DNA of 64,000 bases from Actinomadura rubteroloni (GTDB lineage Bacteria; Actinomycetota; Actinomycetes; Streptosporangiales; Streptosporangiaceae). The first letter of the stretch is position 1. The number at the start of each line of letters is the position of its first letter. Both the position numbers and the translations under genes were made by a program. Positions 7,708 to 16,835 of the stretch are shown piece by piece. The notes beneath the pieces were generated by a model. The model was not told where the DNA came from, did not search any database, and was given only the letters and a program-made list of their open reading frames with translations. Location: NCBI RefSeq assembly GCF_002911665.1, contig NZ_MTBP01000002.1, positions 558,001 to 622,000 of the forward strand. The letters run 5' to 3'.

Positions 7708-8778
7708 CTAGAACCGGACGACCGCCGCGATCCGGTCGTGGTCCACGAGGAAGCCGTCGGAGACGAACGTGACCTCGCCGCCGTACTCCAGCGTGGTCTC
7801 GATGAGGTCGTCGACCAGGTCGTCCACCACGTCCGCGCCGCGCAGGGCGCCGGGCGGGCCGTCGACCGGGACGACCTCGCCGTCCGTCCGCACCGCCGGG
7901 GCGTAGTAGCCGCGCTCCACGACCAGGTGCTCGGCGCGGCCCGCCTCGACCAGCCGCGCGACCTCCTGGAGCCCGGCGGCGTAGCGCTGGAGCCCGCGCG
8001 CCGCCTCCAGCTCGGCGAGGACGGCGACCTCCCGCAGGTCCTCGTAGGCGTGCAGGACGGGCTGCGCCAGCTCGGCGAGGACGGCGGCGGGCGTGCCCTC
8101 GTGCGCGCCGTCCACCCGGCCCGCGATCGTGATCTGCGGCCCGGCCAGCTCGTCGAACACCGCCTGGTGGCGGGTGACCCCGGCGACGAGCACCGGCCGG
8201 GCGTCGCGCGTCAGCACGGCCTCCAGCCGGTGGACGGCGTCCCGGACGACCTGCCGGTGCCGTTCCTCCGCCGCGCCGGGCCGCTGCTCGTCGGGCGCCT
8301 CGCCGTCGAGCGGGAACCCGTCGCCGGTGTGCTCGGCCAGGTCGCCGTCGCGGCCGTCCCACAGCCGGGCGCACCGGTCCGACAGGGACAGGATCCAGTA
8401 GCTCGGCCGCCGGGCGTCGGCGGCGAGCAGGTCGCGGGTCGCGAACGTGGTGTCCACGACGACCCGCTCGTCCACCGGCTGGTCGATCATGAACGCGTGG
8501 TGCTCGCCGTCCGGCGTCGCGAACAGCACCAGCCCGTCCTCGGCGTGCCGCAGGTCCGCCTCCCCGGCGGCGGCCTCCAGCCCGCGCACGACCTCGTCCA
8601 CCGCGCCGGGCGCGACGCGCGCGTCCGCCTGGAGACGGCGCCGGACCTCGGTGAGCAGGTTGCGGAGCCGGATCTGGTCCGCGCGGGCGCGGCGCGCCCC
8701 CCGGTGCGTGGGCATGAGCACCGAAACGGCCGGAAACGTGCGTGGTTTTCGCAGGTCGGACAGGGTTACGGCGTTCAT
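7708..8778 (-). CDS. Bacterial archaeo-eukaryotic release factor-like (baeRF) protein
   Basis: 356 residues. The pattern VSVLMPTHRGARRARADQIR near the N-terminus, YWILSLSDRCARLWDGRDG, PVLVAGVTRHQAVFDEL and the final EVTFVSDGFLVDHDRIAAVVRF fits the baeRF group, which keeps an eRF1-like middle domain with homology to L7Ae and Sm-like folds. These are proposed to act on ribosomes or RNA, often in hibernation or stress, but this has not been shown for this subgroup. A long upstream region (8779-8888) separates it from the response regulator gene. Confidence 0.75.
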   Translation of the reverse strand: MNAVTLSDLRKPRTFPAVSVLMPTHRGARRARADQIRLRNLLTEVRRRLQADARVAPGAVDEVVRGLEAAAGEADLRHAEDGLVLFATPDGEHHAFMIDQPVDERVVVDTTFATRDLLAADARRPSYWILSLSDRCARLWDGRDGDLAEHTGDGFPLDGEAPDEQRPGAAEERHRQVVRDAVHRLEAVLTRDARPVLVAGVTRHQAVFDELAGPQITIAGRVDGAHEGTPAAVLAELAQPVLHAYEDLREVAVLAELEAARGLQRYAAGLQEVARLVEAGRAEHLVVERGYYAPAVRTDGEVVPVDGPPGALRGADVVDDLVDDLIETTLEYGGEVTFVSDGFLVDHDRIAAVVRF

Positions 8779-8888
8779 GGTCCCCCGATCGAGTCGTCCC
8801 TCACTGCTGTCACCTTTGTAACGAGCCCGAGGTAAATGGTGCGTAAGAGCCGATCGAGGATCGCGGGCTGATCCGGCCGGGGGACGGT

Positions 8889-9536
8889 TCAGCGCGGGAC
8901 GACGAAGCCCGTCTCGTAGGCGAGGATCACGGCCTGCGTGCGGTCGCGGGCCTGGAGCTTGGCGAGGAGATTGCCGACGTGCGTCTTGACCGTCTGGGGG
9001 CTGACGAACAGTTCGGCGGCGATCTCGGCGTTGGACCGGCCGCGCGCCATGAGCCGCAGGACGTCGGCCTCGCGCTCGGTCAGGCGGGCGTGCCAGTCGG
9101 CGGCGTCGGCGCGGGGGGCGTGCGCGGCGGCCAGGGCGCGGATCGCGGCGGGGAACAGCAGCGTGTCGCCGCCCGCGACCATCCGGACAGCTTGCAGGAT
9201 CTCGTCCGGGCGGGCGCGTTTGAGCAGGAAGCCGTCCGCGCCGGCCTTGAGCGCGTCGTAGACGTACTCGTCGTTCTCGAACGTCGTCACCACGATGATC
9301 TTCGGCGGGTCCGGGACGGCCGCGAGGATCCGCCGGGTGGCCTCGATGCCGTCCAGCCGGGGCATCCGGACGTCCATCAGCACCACGTCGGGCCGCAGCC
9401 GCCGGACGGCGTCCAGGACCTCGGCGCCGTCGTCGGCCTCGCCCGCGACGGTCAGGTCGGGCTCGGCGCCGATGATGGCGGCGAGGCCCGCGCGGATGAG
9501 GCGTTCGTCGTCCACCAGCAGGACCGAGATCGTCAT
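8889..9536 (-). CDS. NarL/FixJ-family response regulator
   Basis: 215 residues. Receiver domain with acidic pair DDE at 8-10, phosphoacceptor Asp in DVVLMDVRMPRLDGIEATRR and Lys in GFLLKRARPDEIL; C-terminal LuxR-type HTH (LTEREADVLRLMARG then NAEIAAELFVSPQTVKTHVG). Start chosen at the ATG that overlaps the kinase stop (ATGA); the kinase gene lies immediately upstream, so the two are translationally coupled. The target genes are not evident; the nearest candidates are the copper genes upstream in the same orientation. Confidence 0.93.
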   Translation of the reverse strand: MTISVLLVDDERLIRAGLAAIIGAEPDLTVAGEADDGAEVLDAVRRLRPDVVLMDVRMPRLDGIEATRRILAAVPDPPKIIVVTTFENDEYVYDALKAGADGFLLKRARPDEILQAVRMVAGGDTLLFPAAIRALAAAHAPRADAADWHARLTEREADVLRLMARGRSNAEIAAELFVSPQTVKTHVGNLLAKLQARDRTQAVILAYETGFVVPR

Positions 9537-10762
9537 GCGTGCGAACCTACCGGCAGCGAGACGGCCACCTCGAAGCGTCCGCCGTCCGGGCCCGCCGCGA
9601 GCGTGCCGCGCAGGACGGTCACGCGTTCGCGGATCCCGGCGAGGCCCCGGCCCCCGGACGCGCCCGGACGGTGCCCGGGTTCGGCGAGCGGGTTGCCGAC
9701 CGCCAGCTCCAGCCGGTCCCCGCGCAGTTCCAGCCGGAACCGGACCGGCACCGGACCGGCGTGCTTGAGCGCGTTCGTCAGGCACTCCTGCGCGATGCGG
9801 TAGGTCTCGCGGGACACCGCCGCCGGGACGCGCGCGAGGTCAGGATCGACCCGGGCGTCCAGCGTCACGCCCGCGATGCGGGTCTGCTCCAGCAGCCGGG
9901 GCAGGTCGTCCAGCGTCTTCTGCGGCGCGGTCGCGGCGGGACGGCCGTCGTCGCGCAGCAGCCCGAGGACGTGGTCGAGATCCTCCAGGGCCGTCCGCGC
10001 GGACTCCTCGATCGCGCTCAGTGCCTCCTTGGCGAACGCCGGGTCGGCGGCGAGGACGCGGCCCGCCGCTGCCGCCTGGAGCGTCACGACGCTGAGCGCG
10101 TGCCCGACCGAGTCGTGCAGCTCGCGCGCCAGCCGGTTGCGCTCGGCGAGCCGGACCGCCGCCGCCTCCAGGTCGGCGAGCCGCTCGGCGGGCGACGGGC
10201 CGAGGAACCGGGGCGCGAACGCGGCCGTCAGCCGTCCGGCGACGACGATCACCGCCATGACGCCCGCCAGGCACCCCAGCCCGATCGGGACGAGCAGCGG
10301 TCGCAGGGGGCCGCCGCCGAACGGGCCGAGGTAGCTCCGCAGGTCCCAGTCGACGAACGCCGTGAGCAGCAGCGCACCCCCGAACGGCGGCACCGCGAGG
10401 CTGAGCCCGCTGACGACGAACCCGGTGAACAGGTGCAGCGTGAACCACGCGCCGGTGCGGACGCGGGTGCCCGTCGACCGCGCGGCGGACGGCGGCAGCG
10501 CGACGAGCGGCCCGCCGACCAGCTCCCGGACGGCCGTGCCCTCCAGCAGCCGCACGGCCGGGACGAGCCCGGTCACGAACGCCCCCGCCACCGGGCAGGC
10601 GAGCAGGATCAGCACCGTCTTCGGGGCCTCGGCCATCGGGATCGGGCCGAAGACCGTCATCGCGAGCATGAAGTAGGGCAGCAGCAGGGCCCCGCCGACG
10701 ACGAGGTAGGCCCACCGCCGCCACGTCTCCCGCGCCACGACGCTCCGGAAAACCCGACGCAT
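9533..10762 (-). CDS. Sensor histidine kinase of the HisKA_3 (NarX-like) class
   Basis: 409 residues. Four to five membrane helices occupy the first ~190 residues with short loops and no extracytoplasmic sensor domain, suggesting intramembrane sensing. The dimerisation/phosphoacceptor box RNRLARELHDSVGHALSVV is of the HisKA_3 type, followed by a shortened HATPase with ECLTNALKHAG (N box) and GGRGLAGIRERV (G box). ATGA overlap with the response regulator. Start taken at ATG 10762, where the hydrophobic N-terminus begins. Confidence 0.92.
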   Translation of the reverse strand: MRRVFRSVVARETWRRWAYLVVGGALLLPYFMLAMTVFGPIPMAEAPKTVLILLACPVAGAFVTGLVPAVRLLEGTAVRELVGGPLVALPPSAARSTGTRVRTGAWFTLHLFTGFVVSGLSLAVPPFGGALLLTAFVDWDLRSYLGPFGGGPLRPLLVPIGLGCLAGVMAVIVVAGRLTAAFAPRFLGPSPAERLADLEAAAVRLAERNRLARELHDSVGHALSVVTLQAAAAGRVLAADPAFAKEALSAIEESARTALEDLDHVLGLLRDDGRPAATAPQKTLDDLPRLLEQTRIAGVTLDARVDPDLARVPAAVSRETYRIAQECLTNALKHAGPVPVRFRLELRGDRLELAVGNPLAEPGHRPGASGGRGLAGIRERVTVLRGTLAAGPDGGRFEVAVSLPVGSHA

Positions 10763-10797
10763 GCCGCTATTTTCGCAGATCGGACGGCAGGGGCCCT

Positions 10798-10811
10798 CCC
10801 CCGCGCGGGGG
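10798..10811. terminator. GC palindrome between copper genes and kinase
   Basis: CCCCCGCGCGGGGG, a perfect 14-bp dyad just downstream of the CopD-CtaG stop and ahead of the kinase gene. It could fold as a short stem and end or attenuate the copper operon transcript. There is no T-run, so the assignment is tentative. Confidence 0.35.
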
Positions 10812-10812
10812 G

Positions 10813-12885
10813 TCAGCGCTCGCGGTCCTGCTCGGCGAGCCGGGCGAGCCGCGCGTTGTAGACGGCCAGCTCGTCGTCGGCGGGATCGCCCCCGGCCTCC
10901 TGCGCGCGGTCGGCCCTGCGGTCCTCCCGGCGGGCCCGGCGCTGGTCGTCGAAGAACCACTGGAACGCCAGGATGATCAGGACGATGAACGTCGGGACCT
11001 CCCCGAAGGCCCACGCGATCGCGCCCGCCGTGTGCTCGTCCTTGATGATCGACGTCCCCCACGCCGGATGCACCGCCGTGTACCAGCCGCGCGCGAGCGG
11101 TTCGCCGAGGTTCATGAGCGCGATGCCGAAGAACGCGTGGAACGGCATCGTGACGAACAGCAGCAGGATGCGTCCCGGGTAGGGCAGCTTGCGCGGCGCC
11201 GGGTCCACCCCGATCAGGACCCAGAAGAACAGCAGGCCCGTCAGCAGGAAGTGCGTCATCATCGCGATGTGCCCGAGGTGGCTGCGCATCAGCGTCTCGA
11301 ACAGCGACGTGAAGTACAGGACGAACGTGCTCGCCACGAACAGGATCGTCGCCACCGCCGGATGGGTGACCAGCGCGGTGAACCGGCTGTGCAGCGCGAT
11401 CGTCAGCCACTCGCGCGGCCCCCGGTCGCCGCGCACCCGCGCGGGCTTCAGGGCGCGCAGTGCCAGCGTGATCGGCGCGCCCGCCACCAGGAAGATCGGC
11501 GTCAGCATGTTGAGGACCATGTGCTGCGCCATGTGGACGCTGAACAGGATCGGCGCGTACCGTCCGACGCCCGTCTGCGTCACCGCGAGGATGCTGACCA
11601 GCCCGACCAGCCACGCCGCCGTGCGCGGGAGGGACCAGTGGTCGCCGCGCCGCCGCAGCCGCACGACGCCCGCGAGGTAGACGCCGCCGAGCACGAGGAC
11701 GAGCGCCGCGAAGTACAGGTCGAAGACGCCGAGCGTGACGAGCCGGGACGCCGTCACGTGCGGCGGCATCGCGTAGCCGAGCAGCGTCTCGACGCCCGAC
11801 TCCTCGGTCGTCGGCGCGGGCGGCGCGGACCGGGCGAGCGCGACGGCCAGCCCCGTCGTCGCCGCCATGATCGCGACCTCGGCGACGGCGAGCCGGGCGA
11901 ACGCGCGGGGCCGGCCGGCCTCGACCGCCGGGACGGTCCTCTCCCGGTGGTACCAGCCGACGGCGCCGAGCAGCGCGAACGCGACGATCTTGCCGAGGGC
12001 CAGCCGCCCGTAGCTGGTCGTGACGAGTTCGGCCGGGTCGGGCAGCCGGGCGATCACGTTGATCATGCCGCTGGCGCCGACGACGACGTAGCACCACAGC
12101 GCCATCCGGCTGAACCGCGCGGTCATGACGCCGAGCCCGTCCCGGCCGGTCAGGGCGTGGACGCCGACGATCGCGAGCCCGCCCACCCACGGCGCGATCG
12201 CCACGACGTGCAGCGCGACGCCGGTCGTGGCGACCTGGTGGTTGGCGGCCGACGCCGAGTGCCCGGTGAGCGGCGGCGGCAGTACCGCGACCACCGCGAG
12301 CGCGAGCAGCCCGGCCGCCGCGCCGGGGGTGGTGGTCGTCCAGGCGAGCAGCGCCACGACGACCGCGAGCAGGACGACGAGCATGAGCGCCCGACCCTGC
12401 GTCAGCGACCCGACGTAGCTGCTCAGCTCGTTGCCGGTGAGGACGTCCAGGGCCGGCTGCCCGAGCACGTCGGAGACCGTCAGGACGAGCGTGGCGCCCG
12501 CCGCCGCCGCCCAGGTCGCGGCGAACCAGGACGCGGCGCGCAGGTAGCCGATCGCGTCGGCCGTCAGCGGCGCGGCGCCCGGCTCGGCGCCCTTGCCGCG
12601 CTTCCCGGCGCGGCGGGCGTTCATCGGCAGCAGCACGACGGCCGCGAGCAGCGCCCCGACGGTCAGCGACGCGGCCAGGTTCATGACGAGCCGCGCGAAC
12701 GGCAGCCCCCACCGCGTCGCGGCGCCCGCGTCGCCGAGGCCGGGGATGACCTTCTCGGTGGCCGCGCCCCCCGCCACGAGCGCCACGACCAGGGTCGCGA
12801 TGGCGGCGGCGGACGCCAGCGCGGCGGCCCGGACGACCGCCGGGACTCCCTCGCGCGCCGCCGCCGGACGGCTAGTCGTCGCCAT
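10813..12885 (-). CDS. CopD-CtaG fusion: copper import / cytochrome c oxidase assembly membrane protein
   Basis: 690 residues with about 16 membrane helices. Residues ~1-340 are a CopD-like copper-resistance domain (PPPLTGHSASAANHQVATTG, then HVVAIAPWVGGLAIVG and YGRLALGKIVAFALLGAVG, with several intramembrane His). Residues ~350-640 are caa3_CtaG-like (SVHMAQHMVLNMLTPIFLV, SHLGHIAMMTHFLLTGLLFFW), a group linked to Cu(A) centre assembly of caa3 oxidases. The tail from ~645 is cytosolic and charged. The CopD-CtaG fusion is known in actinobacteria, for example M. tuberculosis Rv0102. The start overlaps the CopC-like gene end by 14 bases, so import and delivery of copper to the oxidase are likely coupled. 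Confidence 0.88.
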   Translation of the reverse strand: MATTSRPAAAREGVPAVVRAAALASAAAIATLVVALVAGGAATEKVIPGLGDAGAATRWGLPFARLVMNLAASLTVGALLAAVVLLPMNARRAGKRGKGAEPGAAPLTADAIGYLRAASWFAATWAAAAGATLVLTVSDVLGQPALDVLTGNELSSYVGSLTQGRALMLVVLLAVVVALLAWTTTTPGAAAGLLALAVVAVLPPPLTGHSASAANHQVATTGVALHVVAIAPWVGGLAIVGVHALTGRDGLGVMTARFSRMALWCYVVVGASGMINVIARLPDPAELVTTSYGRLALGKIVAFALLGAVGWYHRERTVPAVEAGRPRAFARLAVAEVAIMAATTGLAVALARSAPPAPTTEESGVETLLGYAMPPHVTASRLVTLGVFDLYFAALVLVLGGVYLAGVVRLRRRGDHWSLPRTAAWLVGLVSILAVTQTGVGRYAPILFSVHMAQHMVLNMLTPIFLVAGAPITLALRALKPARVRGDRGPREWLTIALHSRFTALVTHPAVATILFVASTFVLYFTSLFETLMRSHLGHIAMMTHFLLTGLLFFWVLIGVDPAPRKLPYPGRILLLFVTMPFHAFFGIALMNLGEPLARGWYTAVHPAWGTSIIKDEHTAGAIAWAFGEVPTFIVLIILAFQWFFDDQRRARREDRRADRAQEAGGDPADDELAVYNARLARLAEQDRER

Positions 12886-13465
12886 CGGCGCGGCCTCCCG
12901 CGTCCACCGGGTGGCGGCGCTTGGCCCGCACGACGATCCCGACGCCGATGAGGATGCCGAGCACGCCGCCGCCGATGATCCACGCCCAGCTCGGCCCGCC
13001 GGAGTCCTTCGCGGCGGGCTTGTCCGCTGCGGAGGGCTGCCCCGTGCTCTCCGCCGGGCTCAGGGCCGGCGGCGCGTCCCCGCCGGCGACCACGAAGCTC
13101 GGCGACTCGGCGGTGACCGGGTGCCCGTCCGCGCCGACGACCCGGTAGGCGACCGTGTAGGCGCCCGGCGGGACGGCGGCCTTGAGCTTCTGCGTGACCG
13201 TCGTGCCCGCGCGGGCGGCGGCGCCGTCCTGGACCTGCGCGCCGCCGGCGTCCTTCACCACGACCTGCGCGACCCGGATCTCGTCGCTGAACGTCAGCGT
13301 GACCTGCGCGGGGGCGGCCACGGACGCGCCGTCGGCGGGCGTGCTGGACACCAGCCGGGTGTGCGCGGACGCCGGGGCCGCGAACGCGACCCCGGCCCCC
13401 GAGAGCGCGGCGGCGGTGAGACCGAGCGCGGCCAGACGGCGCGGACGGGGCATGCGAGAGATCAT
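12872..13465 (-). CDS. CopC-domain periplasmic/exported copper-binding protein
   Basis: 197 residues. Signal peptide of about 33 residues ending APASAH, so that the histidine becomes residue 1 of the mature protein, as required for the Cu(II) site of CopC; VSSTPADGASVAAPAQVTLTF and VGADGHPVTAESPSFVV complete the domain. A Pro/Ser/Lys linker and a C-terminal membrane helix (WAWIIGGGVLGILIGVGIVV) anchor it. Internal ATG 13453 (MPRPRR) is an alternative start. It precedes and overlaps the CopD-CtaG gene and presumably hands copper to it. Confidence 0.9.
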   Translation of the reverse strand: MISRMPRPRRLAALGLTAAALSGAGVAFAAPASAHTRLVSSTPADGASVAAPAQVTLTFSDEIRVAQVVVKDAGGAQVQDGAAARAGTTVTQKLKAAVPPGAYTVAYRVVGADGHPVTAESPSFVVAGGDAPPALSPAESTGQPSAADKPAAKDSGGPSWAWIIGGGVLGILIGVGIVVRAKRRHPVDAGGRADGDD

Positions 13466-13522
13466 GGAAGGGCCGGATTTCTACGGTGGAACAGAGGCTC
13501 TCCCACCCTACTGAGCCCTTCC
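13466..13522 (-). promoter_or_regulatory. Structured leader/terminator ahead of the CopC gene
   Basis: Arms GGAAGGGC (13466-13473) and GCCCTTCC (13515-13522) are perfectly complementary, and GGTGG/CCACC can pair inside them. On the minus strand the structure lies between the HTH-TPR gene stop and the ATG of the CopC gene, immediately abutting the latter. It may end the upstream transcript or shape the CopC leader; no clear ribosome-binding site is seen. Confidence 0.35.
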
Positions 13523-13534
13523 CGATGGTCGGTT

Positions 13535-14833
13535 TCAGATCCCTGCCGAGGTCAGCGCGCGGCGGTAGGCGTCCAGGCGGGGCGTGTCGTCGGCGCCGGT
13601 CTCGGCGAGCAGTTCGGCGAGGTCGAACCACGTCCGCGCGGCCTCCCGGGACGACTCCAGCCGCTCCAGGTGCTCGGCCGCCCGCGTCAGGACCTCGACG
13701 GCCCGGTTGCGCCGTCCGAGCCGGACGCACGCCTCCCCGAGGACCGTCAGCGCCCACGCCGTCGCGCGGCGCGGCGTGTCCCCGAGCAGGTCCAGGGCCT
13801 CCTCGGCGAGCGCGACGGCCTCGTTCGGCCGGCCGAGCGCGGTCTCGGCGCGGGCCAGCTCGGTCAGGCACGTCGCGACCAGCACCTCCCCCGCCTCGCC
13901 GACGCCGATCTCCCCGCGCACCTTGGCGAGCAGGTCGCGGGCCTGCCCGGCCTCGGCCGGACGGGCCCGCAGCAGCAGCGACGCGTAGGTGATCCGGACG
14001 CGGGCGACGACGCGCGGGTCCTCCTCCTCGCCCGCGCTGAGCAGCGCCCGCTCGGCGAGCGCGACCCCGGCCTCGTAGTCCCCGCGGATCTCGGCGACGT
14101 GCGCGGCCTCCCGGTAGGCGGCGAGCCGGGCGCCCGGCCCGCCCACCCGCTCGGCGCGCTCCACGAGCTGGTCGGCGAGCTGCCCGGCCCGCACCAGGTC
14201 GCCGCGCTCCACGAACGCCGCGAGCAGCGCGGCGCCGAGCCGGACGGCCGCGTCGGTCGAGTCGGCCCCGGCGGCGATGAGGCGGCGCAGCGCGTCCTCG
14301 GCGACCCGGACGCCCTCGCCCAGCTCGCCGCGCTCGCGCAGGCACCGGCTCAGCGCGACGTGCAGCCGCGACCACTGCGCGAGGTCGCCGTCGACCGGCA
14401 GCTCGTCGGCGAGGGACCGCAGCTCCTCGACGGCCGCGTCCAGTTCCCCGGCCGCCTCCAGCGCCAGCGCGTGGCCCCACCGGGCCTGCCGCAGCATGTC
14501 CGGGAGCGCGACGGCGTCGCTGCTGGCCAGGACGTCGGAGAACCGGGCGCGGGCCTCCCCCGGAGCGCCGTTGCGCAGCGCGATCTCGGCGTAGTCGAGC
14601 GTGACGCGCAACTCGTCCACGACGTCCTCGCTGACCCCGCTGACGAGGTAGGTCGCCGAGCAGTTGAGCTTCCCGGCGAGGAGGTCGACGACGCTCGGCG
14701 CGGGGATCCGCTTGTCGCTCTCGATGAGCGAGATGTAGCTGTCGGACAGCTCGGGATAGGCGAGCTGAGCCTGGCTGATGCCCTGCCGGATCCGCAGCGC
14801 GCGGATGCGCTGCCCGAGGGTCTCCCGATCCAT
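13535..14833 (-). CDS. XRE-family HTH protein with TPR-like repeats
   Basis: 432 residues. N-terminal HTH (LGQRIRALRIRQGISQAQLA, then LSDSYISLIESDKRIPAPSV), then about 350 residues of alpha-hairpin repeats with the TPR rhythm, e.g. LGRPNEAVALAEEALDLLGD and LGRRNRAVEVLTRAAEHLER. This design is common in actinobacterial cytosolic regulators that read peptide or protein partners through the repeat array. No partner gene is adjacent other than CopC, 69 bp downstream on the same strand, so no ligand can be proposed. Confidence 0.85.
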   Translation of the reverse strand: MDRETLGQRIRALRIRQGISQAQLAYPELSDSYISLIESDKRIPAPSVVDLLAGKLNCSATYLVSGVSEDVVDELRVTLDYAEIALRNGAPGEARARFSDVLASSDAVALPDMLRQARWGHALALEAAGELDAAVEELRSLADELPVDGDLAQWSRLHVALSRCLRERGELGEGVRVAEDALRRLIAAGADSTDAAVRLGAALLAAFVERGDLVRAGQLADQLVERAERVGGPGARLAAYREAAHVAEIRGDYEAGVALAERALLSAGEEEDPRVVARVRITYASLLLRARPAEAGQARDLLAKVRGEIGVGEAGEVLVATCLTELARAETALGRPNEAVALAEEALDLLGDTPRRATAWALTVLGEACVRLGRRNRAVEVLTRAAEHLERLESSREAARTWFDLAELLAETGADDTPRLDAYRRALTSAGI

Positions 14834-14938
14834 CCGTGGCCCTTCCGTCGTCTCTCACATACGCACCACCGAAGGCTATAGCGGACGGGTCGCCGACGGC
14901 AGTCGGATCGGCACCCCGAGTGCTGCTGTACTGGCGCC

Positions 14939-15280
14939 ATGACCGTTTCCACGCACGTGCTCGACACCCGGAGCGGGCGGCCCGCCGCGGGCCTGCCGGT
15001 CCGGCTCGATCGTTACGACAATGACACCTGGGAGCCGGTGGCGGAGGGCGCGACCGCCGAGGACGGCCGGTGGAGCGCCGCCCCCCGCGATCCGGACGCC
15101 GGGACCCCGCCCGGCACCTACCGCCTCCGGTTCGGATCGGGGGCGTACTTCGCCGAGCTGGGCGAGCCGACCTTCTACCCCGAGATCGGGATCATCTTCA
15201 CGGCGGCCGACGGAGGCGAGGACCACCACGTCCCGCTGGCGCTCGGGGCCCACGGCTACTCGACGTACCGGGGCGGGTGA
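14939..15280 (+). CDS. uraH: 5-hydroxyisourate hydrolase
   Basis: 113 residues, transthyretin-like. STHVLDTRSGRPAAGLPVRL carries the N-terminal catalytic His, and the C-terminus HGYSTYRGG is the family's YRGS-type signature with Ser replaced by Gly. The enzyme opens 5-hydroxyisourate, the product of urate oxidation, on the way to allantoin. No ribosome-binding site is seen; TATAGC at 14876-14881 could serve as a -10 region for a short leader. Its neighbours are a purine-type permease and glycerate kinase, but urate oxidase and OHCU decarboxylase are not in the window. Confidence 0.9.
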   Translation: MTVSTHVLDTRSGRPAAGLPVRLDRYDNDTWEPVAEGATAEDGRWSAAPRDPDAGTPPGTYRLRFGSGAYFAELGEPTFYPEIGIIFTAADGGEDHHVPLALGAHGYSTYRGG

Positions 15281-15389
15281 ACCACCGGTTCCGGCCGGAC
15301 GGGAACGGGGACGCCGGTTCGGCCGGAACCCGGCACGGGAAGTTAGTGTGTGCCGGTTCTTTTCCCGACTCTGACCTGGAGCGCTCCCG

Positions 15390-16835
15390 ATGTCCCAGCC
15401 CAGCGCGGCCGAGCCGCCGCCCCTCGGCGGGCGCGGCCCCGTGGACCGCTTCTTCGAGCTGACGGCGCGCGGCACGACCGTGGCCCGCGAGGTCCGCGGC
15501 GGGATCACGACGTTCTTCGCGATGGCGTACATCATCCTGCTGAACCCGCTGATCCTCGGCGGGGCCAAGGACATCGACGGGCACGTCCTGTCGATCCCGC
15601 AGCTCACGACGATGACGGCCCTGTCGGCGGCGGTGGCCACGGTGATCATGGGCCTGGTCGGGAACGCGCCGATGGCGCTGGCCGCCGGGCTCGGCATCAA
15701 CGCGGTCGTCGCGTTCCAGGCCGCGCCGCACATGACGTGGCCGGAGGCGATGGGCCTGGTGGTCCTGGAGGGCCTGGTGATCGTCCTGCTGGCCGTCACC
15801 GGCGTCCGGGAACTGATCATGAACGCGATCCCGCTGGCGCTCAAGCACTCGATCGCGGTCGGCATCGGCGCGTTCATCGCGCTCGTCGGGATGGTGGACG
15901 GCGGGTTCACGACGTCCAGCGCGACCAGCCCGCCGCTCACGCTCGGGATCGGCGGACGCCTCGCCACCTGGCCGTCGGCGGTGTTCGTGCTGGCGCTGCT
16001 GCTGATGATCGTCCTGTACGTGCGGCGGGTGCCGGGCGCGATCCTCATCGGGATCGTCGTGGCCACGGTCGTGGCGGTGGTCGTCCAGAAGAACGCGCAC
16101 ATCCCCGCGAAGGGGCCGGGGTCCTGGGGCACGGTCACCCCCGACCTGCCCGACCGCTACTTCTCCGCGCCCGACTTCGGGCTGTTCGGCAAGGTGGACG
16201 TGTTCGGCGGCTTCGCCGAGGCGGGCGTCCTCACCGCGCTCGTCGTGCTGTTCACGCTCGTCCTGTCGGGGTTCTTCGACGCGATGGGCACGATCCTCGG
16301 CATCAGCGACGAGGCCGGGCTCGTGGACGAGCGCGGCCAGGTGCCCCGGCTCGGCCGGATCCTGTCGGTGGACGGCCTGTCGGCCGCGCTCGGCGGCGTG
16401 ACCAGCTCGTCGGCCAACACGGTGTTCGTGGAGTCGGCCGCCGGGGTCGGCGAGGGCGCGCGGACCGGACTGGCCAACCTCGCGACCGGCGCGCTGTTCG
16501 CGCTGACGCTGTTCCTGACGCCCCTGGCCGCCGTCGTCCCCGCCCAGGCCGCCGCGCCCGCGCTCGTCCTGGTCGGCGCGCTGATGATGACGCGGGTCGC
16601 CAAGGTGGACTGGTCCGACCTCGGGTTCGCGATCCCGGCGTTCCTGACGATCGTCGTGATGCCCTACACGTACTCGATCACCAACGGCATCGGCGCGGGC
16701 ATCGTCTCCTACACGCTCATCAAGATCGCCCGGGGCCGGCCGCGCGAGGCGGGCGTGCTGCTGTGGATCGTCTCGATCGTTTTCATCCTCTACTTCGGTT
16801 TGAACATCGTGGAGGAGGTCCTGGGTGTGGAATAG
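15390..16835 (+). CDS. NCS2-family (AzgA/PbuG-like) purine permease
   Basis: 481 residues, about 12-14 membrane helices. VRGGITTFFAMAYIILLNPL near residue 40 and GLGINAVVAF, where AzgA proteins carry GMGLNA, place it in the AzgA-like hypoxanthine/adenine/guanine branch of NCS2 proton symporters, not in the UapA/xanthine branch. GFFDAMGTILGISDEAGLVD and SSANTVFVESAAGVGEGART are the other two family blocks. A GGAG sequence precedes ATG 15390. With uraH upstream it supplies purine bases for salvage or breakdown. Confidence 0.9.
   Translation: MSQPSAAEPPPLGGRGPVDRFFELTARGTTVAREVRGGITTFFAMAYIILLNPLILGGAKDIDGHVLSIPQLTTMTALSAAVATVIMGLVGNAPMALAAGLGINAVVAFQAAPHMTWPEAMGLVVLEGLVIVLLAVTGVRELIMNAIPLALKHSIAVGIGAFIALVGMVDGGFTTSSATSPPLTLGIGGRLATWPSAVFVLALLLMIVLYVRRVPGAILIGIVVATVVAVVVQKNAHIPAKGPGSWGTVTPDLPDRYFSAPDFGLFGKVDVFGGFAEAGVLTALVVLFTLVLSGFFDAMGTILGISDEAGLVDERGQVPRLGRILSVDGLSAALGGVTSSSANTVFVESAAGVGEGARTGLANLATGALFALTLFLTPLAAVVPAQAAAPALVLVGALMMTRVAKVDWSDLGFAIPAFLTIVVMPYTYSITNGIGAGIVSYTLIKIARGRPREAGVLLWIVSIVFILYFGLNIVEEVLGVE

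Noticed and set aside
9536-12712. Very long open frames antisense or frame-shifted to the copper and kinase genes
   Set aside because: At this GC content shadow frames stay open; their translations are Arg/Gly/Ala/Pro-rich without motifs, while the chosen frames show clear domains.
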